A DNA stretch of 64,000 bases from Haemophilus parainfluenzae (GTDB lineage: Bacteria; Pseudomonadota; Gammaproteobacteria; Enterobacterales; Pasteurellaceae), in assembly GCF_014931375.1 (NCBI RefSeq), contig NZ_CP063117.1:992001-1056000 (forward strand). Reading direction: 5' to 3'. The translations under genes and the position numbers were made by a program. Position 1 is the stretch's first letter. Each line of letters starts with the position of its first letter. The notes under the pieces were generated by a model. The model was given only the letters and a program-made list of their open reading frames with translations, was not told the DNA's origin and did not search any database. This document shows, piece by piece, positions 9,577-18,641 of the stretch.

Positions 9577-10524
9577 TTAACAATAACCGTAAGACATTAA
9601 ACGTTCATAACGTCTTTCTAATAAGCCATCTTTGTCGAAGGTATCGAGTTCGTTTAGTTCTTCAACAAGGCATTGTTTTAAATTACGTGCCATTTCATGA
9701 TAATTACGATGCGCACCACCTAATGGCTCTTGAACGATATTATCAATTAAACCTAACTCTTTTAAACGAGTTGCGGTTAAGCCCATGACTTCGGCTGCGG
9801 TTGACGCTTTTTCTGCGCTTTTCCATAAGATAGAAGCACAGCCTTCCGGTGAAATAACGGAATAAGTTGAATATTGCAACATATTTACTTTGTCGCCGAC
9901 ACCAATGGCTAATGCACCACCAGAACCGCCTTCACCGATTACCGTACAGATAACAGGTACTTTTAAGGTAGACATTTCACGTAAGTTACGAGCAATCGCC
10001 TCAGATTGACCGCGCTCTTCTGCACCGATACCTGGGTAAGCCCCTGGCGTGTCGATAAAGGTAATAATAGGTAAGTTAAAACGCTCAGCCATTTGCATTA
10101 AACGTAATGCTTTACGATAGCCTTCAGGTGCCGGCATACCAAAGTTACGTGTTACTTTATCTTTTACTGTACGACCTTTTTGGTGACCGATAATCATTAC
10201 CGCGCGACCATCTAAACGAGCAAGACCACCTACGATTGCTTTATCATCGGCAAAGGCACGATCGCCCGCAAGTTCTTGGAAATCAGTAAAAATATGTTCG
10301 ATATAATCAAGCGTGTATGGACGATTTGGGTGACGTGCCATACGAGAAACCTGCCATGCATCAAGATTTGCAAAGGTTTTTTTGGTTAATTCATCGCTTT
10401 TCTTTTGTAAGCGTTTAATTTCATCGTGTAAATCAATTTTGTCATCAGATGCTGAACGTAGTGCTTCAATTTTGGCTTCAAGTTCAGCAATAGGTAATTC
10501 AAAATCTAAATATTCTTGGCTCAT
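9577..10524 (-). CDS. accA: Acetyl-CoA carboxylase carboxyltransferase subunit alpha
   Basis: A 315-residue AccA that, with AccD, transfers the carboxyl group from biotin to acetyl-CoA, the first committed step of fatty acid synthesis. The N-terminal [17 protein letters not shown] coiled region and the central [19 protein letters not shown] and [20 protein letters not shown] motifs are diagnostic. The oxyanion glycine pair is in [11 protein letters not shown]. Length fits (319 in E. coli). It is a single minus-strand unit with its own terminator. Confidence 0.98.
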   Translation of the reverse strand: MSQEYLDFELPIAELEAKIEALRSASDDKIDLHDEIKRLQKKSDELTKKTFANLDAWQVSRMARHPNRPYTLDYIEHIFTDFQELAGDRAFADDKAIVGGLARLDGRAVMIIGHQKGRTVKDKVTRNFGMPAPEGYRKALRLMQMAERFNLPIITFIDTPGAYPGIGAEERGQSEAIARNLREMSTLKVPVICTVIGEGGSGGALAIGVGDKVNMLQYSTYSVISPEGCASILWKSAEKASTAAEVMGLTATRLKELGLIDNIVQEPLGGAHRNYHEMARNLKQCLVEELNELDTFDKDGLLERRYERLMSYGYC

Positions 10525-10611
10525 TTCTTATCCTAAAATATCGTCAAAAGTTGCCCGCACTTTATCAAGATTTAAGGTGCGGTGCAAATGGTTTTCACTG
10601 GTTGGAGCGGA

Positions 10612-11397
10612 TTATAAATATTCCTTTTTTAGTAATGATAACAAAAACAAAAATGCGGAACAAATCACGACAGAAGGCCCCGCAGCTGTATCATAAAAGG
10701 CGGAAAGGAATAACCCGCCAACGACGGAAAGCATACTGATTAAAATCGCAATAAACACCACTTGTTCAGGTGTTTTGGCAAAACGTCTTGCTGTTGCGGC
10801 TGGAATAATTAATAGCGATGTAATAATCAGGGCCCCTACAAACTTCATACTTAATGCGATCGTCAGTGCGGTCAAAATCATTAAAATAAATCGCATTTTT
10901 TTAATGTTAATGCCTTCTACTTGGGCTAATTCAGGCGAAACTGTGGTGGAGAGTAAGGCTTGCCAGAAGTAAAGTAGAGTGCCTAATACAATGATTACGC
11001 CAGCAGCAATATAAGGTAAATCGTTAAAATTAATGGCGAGTAAATCCCCAAAAAGATAACTCATTAAATCGACTCGGACATTTTTAAGTAAGCCAACCGT
11101 AACCACGCCAAGTGAAAGACAACTGTGCGCGATAATGCCTAAAAGGGTATCCACTGAAAATTGCGTGTTACTTTCGAGCCATACCATTAATACGGCGAGA
11201 ATAATCGTCAAAATTACAATGGCAACATAAGGGTTAATTTGTAGGAAAATGCCTAACGCCACACCGAGTAAGGCTGAGTGGGAAAGGGTATCACCAAAAT
11301 AAGCCATTTTACGCCACACCACAAAAGCACCGAGTGGTGCGGTAATTAAGGAAAGCAGTAAGCCCGTAAGCAAGGCGGGAAATAAAATCTCAAACAT
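10612..11397 (-). CDS. znuB: Zinc ABC transporter permease ZnuB
   Basis: A 261-residue ABC-3 family permease with about eight membrane helices, starting MFEILFPALLTGLLLSLITAPLGAFVVWRKMAYFGD, the signature of ZnuB. It forms the inner-membrane channel of high-affinity zinc import with ZnuC and the periplasmic ZnuA. It lies 9 bp downstream of znuC. znuA is not adjacent in this window, unlike in E. coli. Confidence 0.95.
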   Translation of the reverse strand: MFEILFPALLTGLLLSLITAPLGAFVVWRKMAYFGDTLSHSALLGVALGIFLQINPYVAIVILTIILAVLMVWLESNTQFSVDTLLGIIAHSCLSLGVVTVGLLKNVRVDLMSYLFGDLLAINFNDLPYIAAGVIIVLGTLLYFWQALLSTTVSPELAQVEGINIKKMRFILMILTALTIALSMKFVGALIITSLLIIPAATARRFAKTPEQVVFIAILISMLSVVGGLFLSAFYDTAAGPSVVICSAFLFLLSLLKKEYL

Positions 11398-11406
11398 GAT
11401 TTTTCC

Positions 11407-12201
11407 TTATTGTTGGCATTCTGATGGATTGGCACTGCAACTACAAACATCACCGTGCATATTATGGTGATGGTTATGGTGGTGCGTATAAAAGCCCATA
11501 TTTTGTGAGATTTGATTGCCCCAAAGACGCATAAATTTGGGATCATTGGATAGGCTTTCTGGTGTGCCGGCACAGCAAATGTGTTGATTGATGCACAACA
11601 CTTCTTTACTGTCCGCCATCACGATATGCAAATCATGGGAAACCATTAAAACCGCACAGTTTAAGGTTTGTTGAGTACGATGAATCAGCTGATAAAGTTC
11701 AGCTTGACCATTAATATCCACGCCTTGAGTTGGTTCATCTAGCACCAGTAAATTGGGTTTATTTAAAATCGCACGGGCCAATAATACACGTTGCATCTCG
11801 CCACCAGAGAGTTTTTGCATATTATTTTTTCTCAAATGAGTGATAGAGAGTTGCTCAAGTGCGGTTGATATTTCTTGCGTTTTAACACCTTTTTTGAGCG
11901 CCAGAAAACGCTCAACCGTCATTGGTAAGCTGTGATCGAGGTGAATTTTTTGTGGGACATAGCCAATTCTGACATTAGCGCTATAAATCACCTCACCAGA
12001 TGTTGGCGTTTGCAATTTTAATAAGGTTTTTAAGAGGGTTGATTTTCCCCCACCATTTGGCCCTACAATGGTGATAATGGAATTGGGATAAATGCTGAGA
12101 TTAATGTCCCGCAATGCGGTTTTTTGTTCAAAGACCACATTGATATTTTTCAGTGTAATTAATGGTGTGGGTTGGGCTGGTTGAATGGCGCGAATCTGCA
12201 T
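11407..12201 (-). CDS. znuC: Zinc ABC transporter ATP-binding protein ZnuC, His-rich tail
   Basis: A 264-residue ABC ATPase with Walker [10 protein letters not shown] (47-55), signature LSGGE and Walker [13 protein letters not shown]. It powers zinc import through ZnuB. The last ~25 residues are a metal-ligand-rich tail: HHHNHHH, then [16 protein letters not shown] His-rich tail fits a zinc-sensing or zinc-buffering role, but this is inference. It is divergent from mepM; the 179-bp gap holds a perfect 8-bp-arm palindrome. Confidence 0.96.
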   Translation of the reverse strand: MQIRAIQPAQPTPLITLKNINVVFEQKTALRDINLSIYPNSIITIVGPNGGGKSTLLKTLLKLQTPTSGEVIYSANVRIGYVPQKIHLDHSLPMTVERFLALKKGVKTQEISTALEQLSITHLRKNNMQKLSGGEMQRVLLARAILNKPNLLVLDEPTQGVDINGQAELYQLIHRTQQTLNCAVLMVSHDLHIVMADSKEVLCINQHICCAGTPESLSNDPKFMRLWGNQISQNMGFYTHHHNHHHNMHGDVCSCSANPSECQQ

Positions 12202-12268
12202 AATTCCCCCTTTAAAAATGGCTCACTAAAATAGCTCATTTCCGCCTTTTTCTCAAGAAATTCCGACT

Positions 12269-12287
12269 ATGCCTAATATTTAGGCAT
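12269..12287. promoter_or_regulatory. Palindrome between znuC and mepM, candidate operator
   Basis: ATGCCTAATATTTAGGCAT has perfect 8-bp arms (ATGCCTAA/TTAGGCAT) separated by 3 nt. It sits in the divergent promoter region of znuCB and mepM. It does not look like the enterobacterial Zur box, so the binding protein is unknown. Confidence 0.45.
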
Positions 12288-12380
12288 AAGATTTCACATT
12301 TTTAGGGTAAAATGAATTTTTCCTAGAGTTTGTAGTCTGAAAAACGAAAATCTTTTTTACTCATTTTAAAGGTATCTATT

Positions 12381-13856
12381 TTGCAACACGTTAAATTAGC
12401 CAGAGATCGACGGAAAAGAAAATCCCGCATAAAAGCGGCGATTTTTTTTGCCGCACTTTTGCTTATTTTAACGGGCATTTTCCTCGCCTTTAAAGATACC
12501 GCTGATTATGATCCTTCTCTGCAAAGTAATCTTGAACCAGAGATGGTAGATAACGTTCAATATCAATCTCTTACACCTGAAAAAACGGAATCGGGCAATC
12601 CTCAATCTCAAGAAGGCGAACATCCTGAAGCAAAACAACATGCTAATACAGAAGATGCAACCTCTTATGATGATGAACTTCAAGCCAAAGATGATGAAGT
12701 CGATGAAATCAAACCACAATTTGACGATCTCAATGATTTACCAAAAGATGCTCAAGATGCACTCAGCGGTATTTTAGATGTGGCCGATCAAGCATTACGT
12801 ATCACCGATCAATTTAGCCATACCGTAGTACGTGGCGATTCATTAAAAGATGTACTAGAGCTTTCCGGTTTAGAAGATGATACGGCGAAAGATTTGATTG
12901 CTGCGTATCCTGAATTAAAAACGCTGCGCGCAGGTCAGCAGTTCTATTGGATTTTAGATAAAGAAGATCAGCTGGAGTATTTAAACTGGTTGGTGTCTGA
13001 AAAAGAAGAACGTATTTATGAACGTACGGAAGACGGTAAGTTTAAACGCCAAATTCTAGAGAAGAAAAGTATCTGGAAGAAAGAGGTGTTAAAAGGAACA
13101 ATTAACGGATCTTTTGCATCAAGTTTGCGTGATTTAGGTCTAGATGGTCGTCAAATCAGCCAATTAAGCTCAGCATTACAATGGCAAGTAAGTCTTCAAA
13201 AACTCAGTAAAGGTACTAAGTTTGCGATTTTGGTATCACGTGAATATTTAGGCGATAAATTAACCGGTCAAGGTAACGTTGAAGCCATTCATATTATGGC
13301 AGATGGTAAGAGCTATTATGGTATTCAAGCGGCGAATGGTCGCTACTACGATAAGCAAGGGGAAACCCTTGGCAAAGGTTTTGCGCGTTATCCATTACAA
13401 CGCCAAGCACGTATTTCGTCACCATTTAACCCAAATCGCCGCCATCCGGTAACGGGACGTGTTCGTCCGCATAAAGGGGTAGACTTTGCTGTTTCACCAG
13501 GTACGCCAGTTATTGCGCCAGCAGAAGGTGTGGTGGAAAAAGTGGCTTATCAAGCCGGTGGTGCAGGACGTTATGTGGTGATACGCCATGGTCGTGAATA
13601 TCAAACGGTGTATATGCATTTAAGTCGTGCTTTAGTGCGTGCGGGCCAAACAGTGAAGAAAGGGGAGCGCATTGCATTAACTGGTAATACGGGTATTTCA
13701 ACCGGTCCACACTTGCACTACGAGTTTCATATCAATGAGCGAGCGGTGAACCCGCTTACGGTGAAATTACCAGGTACCAGCAGTGGAATGGCAACAGCAG
13801 AGCGTAAGCAATTCTTAGTCCGAGCGAAAGAAGTTGAAAGAACATTAAAATTATAG
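12381..13856 (+). CDS. mepM: Murein DD-endopeptidase MepM (M23 metallopeptidase)
   Basis: A 491-residue envelope peptidase that cleaves peptide cross-links in murein. An N-terminal basic stretch (RDRRKRKSR) precedes a single membrane anchor (about 18-37), followed by an acidic linker, an OapA/LysM-like region ([19 protein letters not shown]) and a C-terminal M23 domain. Zinc ligands are visible in HKGVDFA and HLHYEFH. It starts with TTG at 12381 after an AAAGG site; no ATG fits better. It is divergent from znuCB, as in E. coli. M23 enzymes need zinc, which may explain the conserved pairing (inference). Confidence 0.93.
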   Translation: MQHVKLARDRRKRKSRIKAAIFFAALLLILTGIFLAFKDTADYDPSLQSNLEPEMVDNVQYQSLTPEKTESGNPQSQEGEHPEAKQHANTEDATSYDDELQAKDDEVDEIKPQFDDLNDLPKDAQDALSGILDVADQALRITDQFSHTVVRGDSLKDVLELSGLEDDTAKDLIAAYPELKTLRAGQQFYWILDKEDQLEYLNWLVSEKEERIYERTEDGKFKRQILEKKSIWKKEVLKGTINGSFASSLRDLGLDGRQISQLSSALQWQVSLQKLSKGTKFAILVSREYLGDKLTGQGNVEAIHIMADGKSYYGIQAANGRYYDKQGETLGKGFARYPLQRQARISSPFNPNRRHPVTGRVRPHKGVDFAVSPGTPVIAPAEGVVEKVAYQAGGAGRYVVIRHGREYQTVYMHLSRALVRAGQTVKKGERIALTGNTGISTGPHLHYEFHINERAVNPLTVKLPGTSSGMATAERKQFLVRAKEVERTLKL

Positions 13857-13861
13857 TGAAT

Positions 13862-13893
13862 AAAATGCGGTCAAATTTGACCGCATTTTTTAT
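13862..13893 (+). terminator. Terminator of mepM
   Basis: A perfect 28-bp palindrome: AAAATGCGGTCAAA (13862-13875) followed directly by TTTGACCGCATTTT (13876-13889), then TTATAG. The arm is a degenerate uptake signal. Confidence 0.85.
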
Positions 13894-13969
13894 AGGCCTA
13901 AAAAATTAACTTAAAACTAACCGCACTTATCTTTTCTCTTTTTCCTCAATATGCTATTCTCTTTGCATT

Positions 13970-13984
13970 TTAGAATTATTCTCA
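13970..13984 (+). promoter_or_regulatory. Fur-like box before the siderophore transporter
   Basis: TTAGAATTATTCTCA is a 7-1-7 inverted repeat (6 of 7 pairs match) of the Fur type TGATAAT-A-ATTATCA, with the common GAGAAT variant. It ends 5 bp before the chosen permease start at 13990, where Fur binding would also mask the translation start region. Confidence 0.65.
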
Positions 13985-13989
13985 TTTTT

Positions 13990-14943
13990 ATGGTTAAGAG
14001 ACGTTATCTGATTTTTCTTTTGATCGTGCTTTCCTTTGTTTCACTTTTTCTCGGGGTAAGTACCGTTAATTTGCAAGGGTTACTGAATTTTGAAGGTAAT
14101 CAATGGCAGATTTTTTTAATTAGTCGCGTGCCTCGCTTAATCAGTATCTTGATTGCAGGTGCATCCTTAAGTATTTGTGGCTTAGTGATGCAGCAACTCA
14201 GTCGAAACCGATTTGTTTCTCCTACCACGGCGGGCACAATGGACAGCGCACGATTAGGGATTTTAATGGCGATGCTGTTTTTCCCAACGGCCTCAATGTT
14301 GTTAAAAACCGCAATTGCAGTGATCGTCTCTTTCCTTGGTACATTGTTATTTATGACGATTCTGTCCCGTTTGAAATTCAAGGACACCATTTTTGTACCT
14401 TTAGTAGGGATTATGTTTGGTAATATTATTAGCTCGATTACCGCCTTTATTGCTTACAAAGAAGACTTGTTACAAAACTTATCGGGATGGTTACAAGGGG
14501 ATTTTTCGCTTGTGATGTCTGGTCGTTATGAATTGTTGTATTTCAGTATTCCTACACTCATCGTGGCTTATTTATTTGCGCATCGTTTTTCTATTGTCGG
14601 GATGGGGAAAGACTTTGCGGTTAATCTGGGTCTAAATTACAACCAAGTACTTTATCTCGGATTGCTCATTGTGGCGGTGGTGTCTTCGATTATTATCGTG
14701 TCTGTTGGCGTGATCCCTTTCTTGGGGCTAATTATTCCAAATATCGTCACGCTTTATTTAGGGGATAACTTGAAGAAAGTGTTATCTCATACCGCTTTGT
14801 TAGGTGCGGTATTTGTTTTATTCTGCGATATTTTAGGTCGAAGTGTGATTTATCCTTATGAGATTTCCATTAATGCCGTGGTTGGCGTATTTGGCAGTGG
14901 TATCTTCTTATTTTTATTATTAAAGCGGTATAGAAATGGCTAA
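13990..14943 (+). CDS. ceuB: Catecholate siderophore ABC transporter permease (CeuB-like)
   Basis: A 317-residue FecCD-family permease with about nine to ten helices. Family motifs are present: RVPRLISILIAGASLSICGLVMQQLSRN and the C-terminal FLGLIIPNIV, which contacts the ATPase. I chose the ATG at 13990, because the in-frame ATG at 13951 would place the Fur-like box inside the gene. No clear ribosome site precedes it, so the start is uncertain. It overlaps the next permease gene by 8 bp. It is the first gene of a CeuBCDE/YclNOPQ-type cassette; the symbol follows the Campylobacter system by homology. Confidence 0.85.
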   Translation: MVKRRYLIFLLIVLSFVSLFLGVSTVNLQGLLNFEGNQWQIFLISRVPRLISILIAGASLSICGLVMQQLSRNRFVSPTTAGTMDSARLGILMAMLFFPTASMLLKTAIAVIVSFLGTLLFMTILSRLKFKDTIFVPLVGIMFGNIISSITAFIAYKEDLLQNLSGWLQGDFSLVMSGRYELLYFSIPTLIVAYLFAHRFSIVGMGKDFAVNLGLNYNQVLYLGLLIVAVVSSIIIVSVGVIPFLGLIIPNIVTLYLGDNLKKVLSHTALLGAVFVLFCDILGRSVIYPYEISINAVVGVFGSGIFLFLLLKRYRNG

Positions 14944-15895
14944 GAAATCTTCTTCTCAACTGATTGTATTGTCGTTGTTAGCCATTGTTTCTCTTGCACT
15001 CTATTTAGGCTACAACTTACCAAACCGTTGGCAATATGCCTTGGAAAATCGTGCTTTATCCTTAATTGCGATTGTGATTACAGGCGCGGCAATTGCACTC
15101 GCTACGATGATTTTCCAAACGGTTGTGAATAACCGAATTCTCACGCCGAGTATTTTGGGTTTGGACTCGCTGTATTTACTGATTCAAACGACGATTATCT
15201 TTCTTTTCGGTTCAAGCACATTGCTTTCAATGAATTCGATTGCATTGTTTGTCTTGTGTACGGGATTAATGATGGCATTTTCATTAGTGCTTTATCACTT
15301 CCTGTTTAAGAAAGAGAACCAAAATATTTTCTTTTTGTTGCTTGTCGGGATTATTTTCGGCACCTTCTTTGGTAGCTTAACGACATTTATGGAAGTGTTG
15401 ATTGATCCAAATGAATTCCAAATCGCTCAAGATATTGGCTTTGCAAGTTTCAACCGAATTAATACACAAATCTTGTGGGTCGCATTAGCCATTTTAGTCG
15501 CGACGATTGTTTTCAGTCTGAGATATTGGCATTGCTTTGATGTGTTGGCGTTAGGGCGAGAAAATGCCGTTAACCTAGGTATCGATTACCAAAAGACCTT
15601 AAAAATCTTATTAATTCTGGTGGCAATTTTAACGTCAGTGTCGACCGCACTTGTTGGCCCACTTACGTTCCTCGGGTTATTAGTGATGAACGTGACCTTT
15701 GAATTTGTTCGTGATTATCGTCACAAGATACTCATTCCTGCTGCGATGTTAATTTCCATCATTACCTTGGTTTTAGGGCAATTATTGGTGACGCATATTT
15801 TTACGTTCCGCACGACATTAAGCATCATCGTTAATTTTGTCGGTGGCGTGTACTTTATTTATTTGTTATTAAGAGCAAACAAAAAATGGCAATAG
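14936..15895 (+). CDS. ceuC: Catecholate siderophore ABC transporter permease (CeuC-like)
   Basis: A 319-residue second FecCD-family permease, pairing with the upstream one to form a heterodimeric channel. The NNRILTPSILGLDSLYLLIQT segment near residue 62 and the GRENAVNLGIDYQKT loop that couples to the ATPase are typical. Overlaps of 8 bp upstream and 10 bp downstream imply tight translational coupling. An uptake signal lies at 15644. Confidence 0.86.
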   Translation: MAKKSSSQLIVLSLLAIVSLALYLGYNLPNRWQYALENRALSLIAIVITGAAIALATMIFQTVVNNRILTPSILGLDSLYLLIQTTIIFLFGSSTLLSMNSIALFVLCTGLMMAFSLVLYHFLFKKENQNIFFLLLVGIIFGTFFGSLTTFMEVLIDPNEFQIAQDIGFASFNRINTQILWVALAILVATIVFSLRYWHCFDVLALGRENAVNLGIDYQKTLKILLILVAILTSVSTALVGPLTFLGLLVMNVTFEFVRDYRHKILIPAAMLISIITLVLGQLLVTHIFTFRTTLSIIVNFVGGVYFIYLLLRANKKWQ

Positions 15896-16647
15896 AAATT
15901 CGCAATATTACTAAAAGTTACGGAAGCAAAAAGGTGGTGGATAATGTGTCCGTCACCATTCCTACGGGGAAAATTACGTCTTTTATCGGGCCGAATGGCG
16001 CGGGGAAGAGTACGGTGCTGTCTATTATGAGCCGTTTGTTGAATGCGGATAGTGGTGAGATCTATCTCAACGGTGAATTGCTCAATCGTAAGAAAAGTAG
16101 CGATATTGCGAAACAACTTGCGATTTTAAAGCAAACTAACAACATTAATTTGCGTCTAACCATTGAAGATTTAGTCGCTTTTGGGCGTTTTCCTTATTGC
16201 AAAGGAAACTTAACCCAAACTGACCGCACTTTTATTGATAATGCTATTGCCTATATGAATTTAGATGATATCCGTCATCAATATATCGATAACTTAAGTG
16301 GTGGGCAGCGACAACGCGCTTATATTGCGATGACGCTTGCACAAGATACGGATTATATTTTGTTGGATGAGCCATTAAATAATCTGGATATGAAACATTC
16401 AGTGCAGATCATGCAAGTTTTGCGAAAATTAGCGACAGAACTCAACAAAACCGTGGTGATTGTGATTCACGATATTAATTTTGCCTCTTGTTATTCAGAC
16501 TACATTGTCGCCATGAAAAATGGAAAATTAGTGCATCAAGGGGAAGTTAACCACATTATGCAATCGCCCGTGCTACAAGATATTTATGATATGGCGATAC
16601 CTATTCAGGATATCGACGACCATAAAATTGCCGTTTATTTTAGATAA
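15886..16647 (+). CDS. ceuD: Siderophore ABC transporter ATP-binding protein (CeuD-like)
   Basis: A 253-residue ABC ATPase of the iron-siderophore family: Walker A GPNGAGKST (about 34-42), signature LSGGQRQRAYIAM, Walker B YILLDEPLNNLD and a switch His in VIVIHDINFA. It starts inside the end of the second permease gene and is followed after 14 bp by the binding-protein gene. Confidence 0.9.
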   Translation: MAIEIRNITKSYGSKKVVDNVSVTIPTGKITSFIGPNGAGKSTVLSIMSRLLNADSGEIYLNGELLNRKKSSDIAKQLAILKQTNNINLRLTIEDLVAFGRFPYCKGNLTQTDRTFIDNAIAYMNLDDIRHQYIDNLSGGQRQRAYIAMTLAQDTDYILLDEPLNNLDMKHSVQIMQVLRKLATELNKTVVIVIHDINFASCYSDYIVAMKNGKLVHQGEVNHIMQSPVLQDIYDMAIPIQDIDDHKIAVYFR

Positions 16648-16661
16648 ATAAGGAAATTTTC

Positions 16662-17570
16662 ATGAAAAAAACATTATCAACATTAGCACTTTCACTTTTT
16701 GCTTTGGTCGGTGTTGCTCAAGCAGCAGATATTACCGTTGAAAATGCCGCTGGAAAGCAGGTTGTGCCACAAAATCCACAGCGAGTCATTGTGCTTGATT
16801 TTGGTGCAGCAGACACACTTCGTGCATTAGGTGTGCAAGATAAAATCGTGGGTTTCCCACAAAGCGGAAAAATTCCAAGCTATCTTTCAGAATTTGCAGA
16901 CAAAAAATATAAGAATGTCGGTGATTTGAAAGAACAATCATTGGAGCAAATTAATGAACTCAATCCTGATTTGATCATCGCGTCTAAACGTCAAGAAAAA
17001 ATGATCGACAAATTTAAAGAAATTGCACCAGTATTTAATGTTGAAAATGATTACAACAATTACTACCCGAGTTTTCAACAAAATGTGACCGCACTTGGTC
17101 AGATCTTTGGTAAAGAAAATGTTGCGAAAGAAAAACTTTCAGCATTAGAAAGTAAGGTTGACCAAGTCGCCAAAGATGCGAAAGGCAAAACAGCCTTATT
17201 GGTATTGGTTAATGAAAGTAAAATCAGTGCCTTTGGTGATGGTTCTCGTTATGGTATGGTGTATCAAAAATTTGGTTTTAAACCGATTGATGACAGCATC
17301 AAATCGTCTACGCATGGACAAAGCGTTGGTTTTGAATATATCTTAGAAAAAAATCCAGACTTTTTACTTGTCGTGGATCGTACCGCGGCGATTACAGAAA
17401 AAGCCAACAATGCACAAAAAGTGTTGGATAACGATATCATCAAACAAACCAAAGCGTATAAAGATGGACACATTGTGTATCTTGATGCAGCGAATTGGTA
17501 TCTTGCGTTTGGTGGTTTAGAAAGCATGGAAATCATCGCACAAGAACTTGATCGTGCAGTGAAAAAATAA
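16662..17570 (+). CDS. ceuE: Periplasmic siderophore-binding protein (CeuE-like)
   Basis: A 302-residue class III binding protein with a signal peptide cut after VGVAQA (about residue 21) and no lipobox. It closely resembles Campylobacter CeuE: the segments NESKISAFGDGSRYG, STHGQS and AANWYLAFGG align, keeping the two side chains that ligate ferric iron there (here His218 and Tyr280). That argues for import of catecholate siderophores, including tetradentate enterobactin fragments. Preceded by AAGGAAA. It ends the cassette at a terminator. No outer-membrane receptor gene is adjacent. Confidence 0.87.
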   Translation: MKKTLSTLALSLFALVGVAQAADITVENAAGKQVVPQNPQRVIVLDFGAADTLRALGVQDKIVGFPQSGKIPSYLSEFADKKYKNVGDLKEQSLEQINELNPDLIIASKRQEKMIDKFKEIAPVFNVENDYNNYYPSFQQNVTALGQIFGKENVAKEKLSALESKVDQVAKDAKGKTALLVLVNESKISAFGDGSRYGMVYQKFGFKPIDDSIKSSTHGQSVGFEYILEKNPDFLLVVDRTAAITEKANNAQKVLDNDIIKQTKAYKDGHIVYLDAANWYLAFGGLESMEIIAQELDRAVKK

Positions 17571-17586
17571 TACAAAAAACCATCTA

Positions 17587-17613
17587 AAAGGGCAGTCAAG
17601 GATTGCCCTTTTT
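17587..17613 (+). terminator. Terminator of the siderophore transporter operon
   Basis: AAAGGGCA (17587-17594) pairs with TGCCCTTT (17604-17611) around a 9-nt loop, followed by T residues. It separates the transporter from tyrR. Confidence 0.82.
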
Positions 17614-17616
17614 ATA

Positions 17617-17634
17617 TGTAAATTAATCTTTACA
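17617..17634 (+). promoter_or_regulatory. TyrR box, likely autoregulatory
   Basis: TGTAAATTAATCTTTACA matches the TyrR box TGTAAA-N6-TTTACA perfectly. It lies 57 bp upstream of the tyrR start, pointing to autorepression. Confidence 0.8.
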
Positions 17635-17690
17635 CATATCAATAAACTCCCTATCATATTGGCATCATTCAATAAAATTGAGCTTATTTT

Positions 17691-18641
17691 ATGCTGACAT
17701 TTAATCCACAAGATCCTTTCTCTTGCTTTGTCACTCAAAGCCTTTCCATGAAAAGTACGGTCGAAAATGCACAACGTTTTGCGATGTTTGATGTGCCGCT
17801 TTTAATTCAAGGTGAAACGGGTACGGGTAAAGACTTATTAGCAAAAGCTTGCCATTTTGCGAGCTTGCGTCGTGAGAAAAAATTCATTGCGGTAAATTGT
17901 GCCGGCTTGCCGGATGAAGATGCGGAAAGTGAAATGTTTGGGCGTAAAGTAGGTGATAGTGAAACCACTGGTTTTTTTGAATATGCTAACGAAGGCACGG
18001 TGTTGCTGGATGGCATTGCTGAGCTTTCATTAAGTTTACAGGCAAAATTATTGCGTTTTTTAACGGATGGTTCTTTCCGTCGAGTGGGTGAAGAAAAAGA
18101 ACATCATGCGAATGTTCGAGTGATTTGTACTTCACAAGAACCTATGGAAAAACTGTTAGAGCAAGGGAAATTACGCAGTGATTTATTCCATCGCTTAAAT
18201 GTTTTAGCGCTAAATGTGCCGCCTTTGCGTGAGCGAGTGGAGGATATTCAACCTTTAACGGACGGTTTTTTACAAGAAATAAGTGCTCAGCTTAAGATTT
18301 CAATGCCGCAATATAATGCTGATTTTCTGAATTATTTAAAAGGGCAGACTTGGCAAGGTAATGTGCGAGAGCTTTACAATGTCTTGTATCGCGCCTGTTC
18401 CTTAGCGAAAAATAACCAGCTTGATATTGAAAGTTTAAATTTAAAACCCGTACAAAGTGCGGTCATTTCTGCGGAGGATTTTGGTGAGCAAACGCTGGAT
18501 GAGATCATGGGACAATATGAGGCGAGTGTATTGCGTGCATTTTATGCCCAGTATCCAAGTACGCGTAAATTGGCACAACGATTAGGTGTATCACACACGG
18601 CGATTGCCAATAAATTAAAACAATACGGTATTAGTAAATAA
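17691..18641 (+). CDS. tyrR: Transcriptional regulator TyrR, short Haemophilus form
   Basis: A 316-residue regulator of aromatic amino acid genes. It keeps the central AAA+ domain (Walker A GETGTGKD, 41-48; Walker [12 protein letters not shown]) and a C-terminal helix-turn-helix ([22 protein letters not shown]). It lacks the N-terminal ~190 residues (ACT and PAS-like region) of the 513-residue E. coli TyrR, as is known for H. influenzae TyrR, which can repress but not activate. The GAFTGA loop of sigma-54 activators is absent. Its 3' end overlaps the convergent hflX gene by 11 bp. Confidence 0.93.
   Translation: MLTFNPQDPFSCFVTQSLSMKSTVENAQRFAMFDVPLLIQGETGTGKDLLAKACHFASLRREKKFIAVNCAGLPDEDAESEMFGRKVGDSETTGFFEYANEGTVLLDGIAELSLSLQAKLLRFLTDGSFRRVGEEKEHHANVRVICTSQEPMEKLLEQGKLRSDLFHRLNVLALNVPPLRERVEDIQPLTDGFLQEISAQLKISMPQYNADFLNYLKGQTWQGNVRELYNVLYRACSLAKNNQLDIESLNLKPVQSAVISAEDFGEQTLDEIMGQYEASVLRAFYAQYPSTRKLAQRLGVSHTAIANKLKQYGISK

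Noticed and set aside
10382..10739. Two plus-strand open frames over the accA start and znuB end
   Set aside because: They lie across conserved minus-strand genes and encode no recognisable domain.
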